Origin: a virus
Direction: 5' to 3' (one strand)
Virus record (IMG/VR): IMGVR_UViG_3300042450_000108
Span: 1 to 34,679 of that record
Length of the DNA stretch: 34,679 nt
The position numbers were made by a program, and so were the translations under genes. The notes beneath the pieces were generated by a model. The model searched no databases, was not told the origin of the DNA, and was given only the letters and a program-made list of their open reading frames with translations. This document shows positions 29,135 to 34,679 of this stretch, piece by piece; position 1 is the first letter of the stretch; each line of letters opens with the position of its first letter.

Positions 29135-30490
29135 TTAACCTAGACCCAGCAAACCACCAAGGATGGCGCCATAACCTGCATACTGAGGGTTGGCAGTGCC
29201 ACCCAAGATGCTGCCCAACTGAGCGCCACCCAAAGCACCGCCAAGACCACTTGCTGTCTGATTGCGGAAGATCGGTGTGGTTGTCGTGCCGCCAAGGTTT
29301 GGCACGTTCTGCCCCAAGGCACTGCCAGTCAGGCCAAGGCGCTCGGAGGCCAGGTTGCGTGCAGCGTCAAGCCGCGCCTGGGCCAACTGCTGGCGTTGCT
29401 GCTCGGCAGTCATCACGGCCTGCGCACCCGTCATGCCAAGATTTTGTTGCTGGGCACCCAGAGCACCCAACTGGCCCACGGCAGTCTGGCGTATGCCAGC
29501 ACCAGCGATCTGGTTGGCAGCGTTGGCCCTGGCCGCTTCCATGGCCCTGGCAGCATCAGTCTGGCCGAAACCGGCAGCCGTGGTAAACCCGGCAGAGCGC
29601 AACTGGGCAGCAGTGTTGGCTGCCTGGCGCATGTAGTCTTCATTTGCGATGGACTCGGCCACCGCTTGGCGCGAGCCACCAAATGCCCTGGCGCCTGTTG
29701 CTCGAGCTTGCTGTGCCTGCTGAGAGATCTGACGCTGACGCTCAATGTCTGCCAGCGTACCCTGCACCACTTGTTGCTCGTAAGGGTTTTGGTATGCACC
29801 CATGTACTGGGCACCCGTCATGGCCTGGATCTGCTGGGGTGTGTAGCCTGCCTCTGCGAGTGCCAGTTCAGCAGCCCGGTTGGTTGTCTGCTGACCTGCA
29901 CCGCCAATGCCGGTGGCCGTGAGCTGCTGCTCTGCTGTGGCATAGCCTGGGGTAAACCCCTCAAACTGCCGGGTTCCAAGACCTGCCGCTGCGGTTCTGG
30001 CATCGGCCAACTGCTGGAGATATGCAGCCTTAATGTCAGGATCGATGGATGTTGAGCTTGTGGAAGATGACGGTGTGCTGCTGCCACCCAATGCCTTTGC
30101 GGCCAAGCCTGCGCCTAATATTGCCTGGGTTGGGGTGATGCCACTTAGCAGGCCACCGGCGGCACTCCCAGCAGCGCCACTAGCAGCGCCAGCCAGACCG
30201 GCTCCAGCAAGGCCAGCACCACCAATGCCTCCAAGAGTTCCAACACCAACTCCAGCACCAGTTGCGCCATAAGCAGCAGCCAGATCGGCGGCAGCAGCAG
30301 TCCCGGCAGCACCAGCACCGCCCAAACTGGCAAAGCCTGGGATGCCAACGCCTGCCAGGCCACCAGTGGCAGCCAAAGCTCCAAGAGCAGCAATGGGGAC
30401 GGCATTCTGAGACAAGCTCAGGTCTTTGTCTACCTGTGCCAATCCTTTGCTGATTGCCGGGGTCGGATCGAGTTGTGCTAGTGCGCCCAT
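29135..30490 (-). CDS. Gly/Ala-rich internal virion protein, 451 aa
   Basis: It overlaps the preceding gene by 13 nt. Residues ~30-135 are hydrophobic Gly/Ala repeats (e.g. 'GIGGAGLAGAGLAGAASGAA'), probably membrane-active. Residues ~165-390 are a long Gln/Ala-rich coiled coil ('QRQISQQAQQARATGARAFG'). The end returns to Gly-rich sequence (GAILGGLLGLG). Proteins of this kind are found in the same place in many environmental podovirus-like genomes. With the two downstream proteins it probably forms the DNA-ejection apparatus. Confidence 0.72.
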   Translation of the reverse strand: MGALAQLDPTPAISKGLAQVDKDLSLSQNAVPIAALGALAATGGLAGVGIPGFASLGGAGAAGTAAAADLAAAYGATGAGVGVGTLGGIGGAGLAGAGLAGAASGAAGSAAGGLLSGITPTQAILGAGLAAKALGGSSTPSSSTSSTSIDPDIKAAYLQQLADARTAAAGLGTRQFEGFTPGYATAEQQLTATGIGGAGQQTTNRAAELALAEAGYTPQQIQAMTGAQYMGAYQNPYEQQVVQGTLADIERQRQISQQAQQARATGARAFGGSRQAVAESIANEDYMRQAANTAAQLRSAGFTTAAGFGQTDAARAMEAARANAANQIAGAGIRQTAVGQLGALGAQQQNLGMTGAQAVMTAEQQRQQLAQARLDAARNLASERLGLTGSALGQNVPNLGGTTTTPIFRNQTASGLGGALGGAQLGSILGGTANPQYAGYGAILGGLLGLG

Positions 30491-30879
30491 TTAAACCTCA
30501 CAATTGTTTCGTATGTTCTAAATAAACCATCATCAATTTTTTTGATCTCAAATGGATATGGCTGATGGTTGAATAGCTCATTGATCTTTGGGTTGTCGTA
30601 AAACGTGACCGCATAGTCGTACCCGTTTTCCTTCAAGTCATCAAGGTACCTCTGAACATTGGACACAAGGTCTTTTGCGCGTTCACCGTTAATGCAATGA
30701 AACTCGATGCCGTTTTTCTCGATCTTCTTTGTCAGGATCAGAGTGTCACCCTGACGCACAACAAAGTTCCCCGTTTTAGGCGCATTCATCAAACCATCAA
30801 AGTAGGCGTCAACCGTCATGGCAAAGCCACCATAGTTTTTTGCCAGGTCTTCGGTGAGGATTTGTCTGATGTCTTTCAT
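30478..30879 (-). CDS. Conserved protein upstream of the ejection genes, 133 aa
   Basis: The 133 residues (MKDIRQILTEDLAKNYGGFA) have an alternating helix/strand pattern with 'KTGNFVVRQGDTLILTKKIE' and 'GYDYAVTFYDNPKINELFNH'. The position after the gp10-like protein and before large internal proteins matches the small T7 gp13-type genes, which have an acyltransferase-like fold. Similarity to GNAT enzymes is only a guess, since I see no acetyl-CoA loop. It is soluble, without TM. Confidence 0.68.
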   Translation of the reverse strand: MKDIRQILTEDLAKNYGGFAMTVDAYFDGLMNAPKTGNFVVRQGDTLILTKKIEKNGIEFHCINGERAKDLVSNVQRYLDDLKENGYDYAVTFYDNPKINELFNHQPYPFEIKKIDDGLFRTYETIVRFKWAH

Positions 30880-30895
30880 GGCTGAATTTTAAGTC

Positions 30896-32377
30896 TCAAC
30901 GCTTGCCAGCGGCGATCACGTCCAAACGGTTGATGCCAACCCTCCAGTCATCGAGCACCGCCCCGGTATACCTGACCTTGACCTGGCGACCAGTGAACCG
31001 CACATCTGTCGGCTGACTTGCCGTATATGGGCCGTAAGTTGTCTCGGTTGAGGTTGGATACATTCGCGTCTTGAACGACACAACAACCTCGCCCAGGGTT
31101 TGCTCATCAGGGATGATTTGCCGCACGCTCATCACCTGCTCACCCGTTCCGATCTCCACAGGGCCAGACTCAGCGTAAGGCGCGACAGAGTCATAGGCAA
31201 ACCCGACTTCATGCTCGTAGATGTACCCGTCAGCAGAAACCATCAGCGGGTTCAAGTAGACCCCACGGTCAGTGCCAGCCGTGCGAGACAGTGAGCCAAT
31301 GGCCCAGTGGTTCTCGCGGTAGTTGTAGGTGACATATGAGTCATTCTCATTTGACTGACTTGACGGGTAAAACCAAATGATCTCGCCATACTTGGAGTTG
31401 TGGACAGAGTAGATCTTGCTGGCCTGGTTGTAGTTGATGTTTTGGAAGATGTAGTCGCCAACGTCAGACACCAGTGGTTTTACATACCCGTCATAGACCC
31501 AGAACCCTGACTTGCTCATCCAGATTGCAGCCGTGTCAATGGCCGCGACAGACTGAGATGAGATCAACCCGCAACCAGAACCGGCCTTCTCAAATGAGTA
31601 CACGTAAGGCAGTCCAATGTAGGTGCCAACGTGAACGTCAACATCTGTAAACAGCAGATTTACACCTCGAACACGCTTGCCAGCCTTGAGAGATCCGACA
31701 GTTGTAAGCTCAAAGTCCCCGGCCTGGTTGGTGGCTGCCGGGGTCCAAACAGTATTGTTTTCCTGGTCACACCATTGAACCTTGCGGGGATTGCCACCAG
31801 CGCCCAGCGCAAATACAAAACGCTCTGACGTTGTCATCACGGCATTGCAACTCGTTGGCGCGTTGGTGATGGCAGCGGCCAGGGTTGGTGTTGAGAACCC
31901 CAACTGCCACTCATAGAGCTTGCCATCAGCGTCTGAGCAGGCGACCAAGTATTCGCCCCAGGTATCCAGACTCCAGGTTGTGGCTGGCGTGATGCTGCCA
32001 GTGTCTGGGCGCTGCACGCCATAGGCAAAGTTGCCATATGTGGAGTACCCGTACCCGGTCTTGGTGGCTGCATCAGCAATGCCAACAGTCAAACCTGTCG
32101 GCGTAATGTCTTTGAGAGTGCCTGCCTCATTCATGGCATACAGCTTGGAATTTGTACCGGCAGCAATCCAGCGGTCCCCTGAGTTGTCGCGCCAGGTGAT
32201 CAAGCCCCGGCATGACCCGGTGAGCTGGGATGCCGATCTCTTGCGCCATCCACCCCATGGACGCAACGTACCCTCAAACCAGCGAACCAGGTTGGCGTCA
32301 AACCACCGCCCGGCTGACTGATATTCAGTGCCGTTTCTGTACACGCCTGGGGGGATTCTGAGTGCGGTGAGTGCCAT
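30896..32377 (-). CDS. Tail/stabilisation protein (P22 gp10-like propeller)
   Basis: The start is the ATG at 32377 (MALTALRIPPGVYRNGTEYQ); the TTG reading ten codons upstream is not needed. The 493-residue protein has repeated beta-propeller blades, e.g. 'LITWRDNSGDRWIAAGTNSK', 'PATTWSLDTWGEYLVACSDA' and 'NPRKVQWCDQENNTVWTPAA'. It ends in a beta domain, 'RFTGRQVKVRYTGAVLDDWR'. This is the pattern of P22 gp10-type proteins, which plug the head-tail channel and attach the tail needle or fibres. It confirms a short-tailed virion. Confidence 0.85.
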   Translation of the reverse strand: MALTALRIPPGVYRNGTEYQSAGRWFDANLVRWFEGTLRPWGGWRKRSASQLTGSCRGLITWRDNSGDRWIAAGTNSKLYAMNEAGTLKDITPTGLTVGIADAATKTGYGYSTYGNFAYGVQRPDTGSITPATTWSLDTWGEYLVACSDADGKLYEWQLGFSTPTLAAAITNAPTSCNAVMTTSERFVFALGAGGNPRKVQWCDQENNTVWTPAATNQAGDFELTTVGSLKAGKRVRGVNLLFTDVDVHVGTYIGLPYVYSFEKAGSGCGLISSQSVAAIDTAAIWMSKSGFWVYDGYVKPLVSDVGDYIFQNINYNQASKIYSVHNSKYGEIIWFYPSSQSNENDSYVTYNYRENHWAIGSLSRTAGTDRGVYLNPLMVSADGYIYEHEVGFAYDSVAPYAESGPVEIGTGEQVMSVRQIIPDEQTLGEVVVSFKTRMYPTSTETTYGPYTASQPTDVRFTGRQVKVRYTGAVLDDWRVGINRLDVIAAGKR

Positions 32378-32384
32378 GATGGGA

Positions 32385-33038
32385 TTATGCGGAAAGATTG
32401 GACACAAAACTTACTGTGGCAATGATTGATGGCACCGCTGGCCTGGTTGGCGTTGCGCCTGCTGCAAAGTGCTCAATGGACACACCAACGTCTGATGGCC
32501 GCCACATCAGTTGGATGTAATCGCTCTCGACCAACTCCACAAAGAAATTCAGCGCGGCGACTCCATGCGATGGGTCCCCTGATGACTTCCTTGGTCCCAT
32601 ACTAAATCGAGTGTTTGAATTGGCAATGTCAGTGCCATTCTTGCGAAACCAAATGTCAACGTCTTGCGTGTCATTGGTAGTGTTTTTCAGTTGGATGCTG
32701 AATTGCACGTTATACAAACCACCCTGCGACACATTCAAACGTGATGAATTTGACAGAGTAATCCCATTTGAGTAGTCGGTCGTGTCAAATGTGATGGCGT
32801 ATGCAGTTGTCGTGTTGGCTGCCGTCTGGTCGGTCCCATCTTGAAACGCACCATAAGGCAGGTTCAAGTACTTGCCACCTCGCGGCCCAAGAACCGTTGA
32901 CAGGATATTGGTGAGCTTGCGAAAGTAGGTCAGCAGGCCGCGATGGGTTTGAGCAGTCAAACGCTCTTCATAGACCTGACCCGGTGAGGGCAGATCTGGC
33001 GGTGCCGGGGTTTCGAGCTGCTGGTACAGGTTTGTCAT
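32385..33038 (-). CDS. Fibre/knob protein with TNF-like C-terminal domain, 217 aa
   Basis: It overlaps the endolysin stop by ATGA. Residues 1-60 are Pro-rich and helical (MTNLYQQLETPAPPDLPSPG, a virion-attachment segment). From ~75 the sequence is all-beta, with 'GGLYNVQFSIQLKNTTNDTQ' and 'VDIWFRKNGTDIANSNTRFS', the pattern of C1q/TNF-like trimeric knobs on phage fibres. It is probably a tail or head decoration that binds the host surface. Confidence 0.75.
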   Translation of the reverse strand: MTNLYQQLETPAPPDLPSPGQVYEERLTAQTHRGLLTYFRKLTNILSTVLGPRGGKYLNLPYGAFQDGTDQTAANTTTAYAITFDTTDYSNGITLSNSSRLNVSQGGLYNVQFSIQLKNTTNDTQDVDIWFRKNGTDIANSNTRFSMGPRKSSGDPSHGVAALNFFVELVESDYIQLMWRPSDVGVSIEHFAAGATPTRPAVPSIIATVSFVSNLSA

Positions 33039-33631
33039 GTCAGGACTGCCAAGGCCTCATTAATGTGTTTGATGCGGTCTTCGAGGCCAATTGTCCCACC
33101 GTTGATCTTCTTCGTGAGTGCTGCCCAGTCCCCTGACTCGGCCAGGCGGTTGCAGTCATGCGTTGACCAAAACCAGCCTGCCGTCAGTGCCGCATATTTA
33201 GGTGTGGCAACCAACTCGGGCTGCATGACAAAGTCAACGCCCAGGGCTTGGCCTGCGTGAAAAAAATTGCTGTGCCCGGTCAATTGGATGCAACCTTTTC
33301 CCGAAAAACGAAAACCATCACCTGATGCCTCGTCACGGTTTCCCATGCGGTTGGCATAGACCATGTTGGCGATCTTTTTTGGGTTGCCAGCGTACTGGTT
33401 TGCAACGTCAAGAGTGGGGAAACGCTTGGGCCACAACTTCATCAGCGTGGCTGCGCGGTAATTCAAGTTCTCTTGCAGCACCTTGAAGTGTCCACATTCA
33501 TGGCCGCATTGCCCAATGAATGCAGCCTGCTGTCTCTTGGTGGAGATGTTGAACCGGCCAAAGGTTTCATTGAGCGCATCAACCCACTCGGGGCCAATGT
33601 GCAGCTTTTTGAGTTGTTCACTGTTTACCAT
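33035..33631 (-). CDS. Endolysin, GH19 chitinase-like lysozyme
   Basis: The 198-residue enzyme shows the GH19 core: 'QAAFIGQCGHECGHFKVLQE' with catalytic-type Glu45 (HECGHF) and a second Glu54. It continues 'GNRDEASGDGFRFSGKGCIQ' followed by LTGHSNF, the substrate-binding loop common to phage GH19 lysozymes. It has no signal peptide or SAR segment, so a holin is needed for export. It overlaps Rz by 14 nt and the fibre gene by ATGA. Confidence 0.93.
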   Translation of the reverse strand: MVNSEQLKKLHIGPEWVDALNETFGRFNISTKRQQAAFIGQCGHECGHFKVLQENLNYRAATLMKLWPKRFPTLDVANQYAGNPKKIANMVYANRMGNRDEASGDGFRFSGKGCIQLTGHSNFFHAGQALGVDFVMQPELVATPKYAALTAGWFWSTHDCNRLAESGDWAALTKKINGGTIGLEDRIKHINEALAVLT

Positions 33632-34085
33632 TGATGGCCTCTCTCACTTTGTTGTAGGTGTCGATGCAGGCGTTGAGCTGGACTGTGTTTCTGTCTCCCT
33701 CGATGGCGATGGCGACAATACTTTTAATAGCCTCGCTGTAAGGGTCGGGTCTTTCTTCTCCGCGATCTCTGCTGGGAGGGCTGGCATCTGGGGTGGCTGA
33801 TACGCAACTTGGGGTGGCTGGGGCCGGGATGCGCAACCTGCCAGCATCAACAAGAGCATTAATGTCAGACTGTTTTTTATTGATCTCATTCTTGGCCTTT
33901 CTCAGGGTTTCAGTTTGATTGTTCAGTGATGCCGCCAGCTCTTGCTCCTTGGCGCGTGACTCTTCATTGAGTTTGGCAATGTGAGCCTGCATCTCAGCGT
34001 CCCGGTCAGCATACCCAGCATGGTGGCCGTAAGCGTAGGCACCGCCAACAGCAATCATGGCCGCGATGATCAGGTATGGATTCAC
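33618..34085 (-). CDS. Rz: i-spanin Rz-like protein
   Basis: The 155-residue protein has one N-terminal membrane anchor (MNPYLIIAAMIAVGGAYAYG), then a long helical region with heptads and many Gln, Lys and Glu (~25-100) reaching into the periplasm, and a loop-rich C-terminus. This is the inner-membrane half of the spanin complex that joins the two membranes in the last step of lysis. Rz1 is encoded inside it in another frame (33644-33889). The gene overlaps the two-TM protein by 4 nt and the endolysin by 14 nt. Confidence 0.88.
   Translation of the reverse strand: MNPYLIIAAMIAVGGAYAYGHHAGYADRDAEMQAHIAKLNEESRAKEQELAASLNNQTETLRKAKNEINKKQSDINALVDAGRLRIPAPATPSCVSATPDASPPSRDRGEERPDPYSEAIKSIVAIAIEGDRNTVQLNACIDTYNKVREAINGKQ
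33644..33889 (-). CDS. Rz1: o-spanin Rz1-like lipoprotein, nested in Rz
   Basis: It lies wholly inside Rz in a different frame, with AAAGG 6 nt before its ATG at 33889. The 81-residue product has a signal peptide and lipobox (MRSIKNSLTLMLLLMLAGC, Cys19). It is followed by a Pro-rich mature part (CASRPQPPQVAYQPPQMP ...) of Rz1 type, ending in Ser/Thr/Pro. It anchors in the outer membrane and pairs with Rz. The embedded arrangement is the same as in lambda. The nested position, lipobox and Pro-rich content together make the assignment strong. Confidence 0.88.
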   Translation of the reverse strand: MRSIKNSLTLMLLLMLAGCASRPQPPQVAYQPPQMPALPAEIAEKKDPTLTARLLKVLSPSPSRETETQSSSTPASTPTTK

Positions 34086-34552
34086 TGCCCAGCCTCACGT
34101 CTTGCTGCCGCGATCTCCTCGCGGACGTGATCGGGTTCCAGGTGCTCGGGTGGCGTTGTCGGTGGAGGTGGAGGCGTCCAGGTTTCGTCCAGTGGTGGAT
34201 TAATCCACACCGGCAAAGCACCGCTGGGAGGCGCAGAAACAGGGCTAGAAGGCGCTGGTGCAGCCGGGGAAGGTGTAGGTGTGGGTGCCGGGTTTATTGC
34301 AGCGGTAACGGCCCCCACAGCACGCTTGCCCACAATGCCACCGATACCGCCAACAATGAGCAGCACAATGTCGTTCAACATCTTGGTGTAAGCCTGGTCG
34401 ATGGGCGCCATGGACTTGATGGGTTGGGTGACAAACGTCACTGAATAGAGTAGGGCAAACACAATGCCAAGCAAAATGATGGTGATCATCACCACAACAA
34501 AGCCCCAGATTCGGACCTCAATCTCTTCTGCGGTGTATTTACTTTTTAACAT
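34082..34552 (-). CDS. Two-TM protein of the lysis cassette, holin candidate
   Basis: I prefer the ATG at 34552 (MLKSKYTAEEIEVRIWGFVV), with AAGG 6-7 nt upstream; a TTG seven codons earlier has no advantage. TM1 (~15-40, 'WGFVVVMITIILLGIVFALL') and TM2 (~62-85, 'MLNDIVLLIVGGIGGIVGKR') are followed by a ~60-residue Pro/Ala/Ser-rich tail and a charged C-terminus. It lies directly before Rz/Rz1 and the endolysin, the usual holin position. The long proline-rich tail is unusual for a holin, so a structural or envelope role remains possible. It overlaps the lipoprotein end by 14 nt. Confidence 0.75.
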   Translation of the reverse strand: MLKSKYTAEEIEVRIWGFVVVMITIILLGIVFALLYSVTFVTQPIKSMAPIDQAYTKMLNDIVLLIVGGIGGIVGKRAVGAVTAAINPAPTPTPSPAAPAPSSPVSAPPSGALPVWINPPLDETWTPPPPPTTPPEHLEPDHVREEIAAARREAGQ

Positions 34553-34679
34553 CTTCGCCTTTCTTATCGTCAATCTTGTTTGTCAATACTGGGGCAACCA
34601 AATACTCAGGGCAGGTCTGCGTGAATAAGCAGCGAGGTTTCTGGCACTCTTTTAGTTCAAAGTTGTCAGGGTTCTGGCA
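34539..34679 (-). CDS. Small lipoprotein, C-terminal part (cut by window edge)
   Basis: The minus strand from the right edge reads CQNPDNFELKECQKPRCLFT, then QTCPEYLVAPVLTNKIDDKK, ending GEDVKK and a stop at 34539. This is the exact continuation of the fragment at 1-72, sharing the codons TGC CAG. Three further cysteines (in ECQ, PRC and QTC) follow the CQ. Together the two pieces give one lipoprotein of 68 residues, or 70 if the shared bases are not an overlap. Confidence 0.8.
   Translation of the reverse strand, partial: CQNPDNFELKECQKPRCLFTQTCPEYLVAPVLTNKIDDKKGEDVKK

Noticed and set aside
29396-30055. 219-codon open frame on the plus strand
   Set aside because: It is antisense to the Gly/Ala-rich virion protein; GC-rich codons produce few stops on the opposite strand.
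1-34679. tRNA genes, insertion sequences, integrase or att sites
   Set aside because: None was recognisable by eye on either strand; weak tRNA-like folds cannot be excluded without a dedicated search.

Overview
The window looks like one complete, circularly closing tailed-phage genome of about 34.67 kb, opened inside a small lipoprotein gene. The minus strand at the left edge encodes the first 24 residues of a lipoprotein. The minus strand at the right edge encodes its remainder in frame, and both ends carry the same 6 bases (CTGGCA, 1-6 and 34674-34679). The head and tail genes (P22-type portal, SU10-type capsid, P22 gp10-like tail protein, three Gly/Ala-rich ejection-type proteins, no tape measure, sheath or baseplate) indicate a podovirus-like virion. 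The moderately GC-rich sequence and several protein families (for example the PVAWV...LYTTPP protein) suggest a freshwater betaproteobacterial (Burkholderiales) host. That host call is an inference from family resemblance and has low to moderate confidence.

Layout. (i) 22200-22444 is a control region between a leftward Cro/CI-like HTH gene and a rightward operon (22445-24644) of about ten very small genes, driven by a near-consensus sigma70 promoter. (ii) Leftward from 22200 comes the replication/recombination set: HTH, RuvC-like resolvase, small coiled-coil protein, Cas4-like PD-(D/E)XK nuclease with four Cys, and an SSB-like protein, ended by a strong intrinsic terminator at 19500-19527. 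(iii) Next are a 33-aa micro-gene, a C5-cytosine DNA methyltransferase, a primase-helicase fusion, an iteron-bearing intergenic region (15843-15948) and an unknown 230-aa protein. (iv) Terminase small subunit, a 316-bp non-coding region with a cluster of perfect DnaA boxes, and terminase large subunit follow. (v) Then come small basic proteins, a Cys-rich protein, a glycosyltransferase/methyltransferase pair, portal, scaffold, capsid, a second glycosyltransferase, head-tail adaptor, repeat proteins and tail fibre. (vi) Small membrane proteins follow and, across the circle junction, the lipoprotein, a two-TM protein, nested Rz/Rz1 spanins and a GH19 endolysin. Finally come a fibre protein, the gp10-like protein and the ejection-type proteins, which end tail-to-tail against the rightward operon at 24633-24644.

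How it works together. Almost all leftward genes are joined by ATGA/GTGA/TTGA overlaps, so they are probably translated from long coupled transcripts. No DNA polymerase, RNA polymerase or integrase is visible. The phage seems to bring its own primase-helicase, SSB, nuclease and resolvase but to depend on host DnaA, DNA polymerase III and RNA polymerase. The two origin-like regions (DnaA boxes between terS and terL, iterons beside the primase-helicase gene), together with a repressor-type switch and no integrase, are the most interesting unexplained structure. I saw no tRNA, CRISPR array or insertion sequence.
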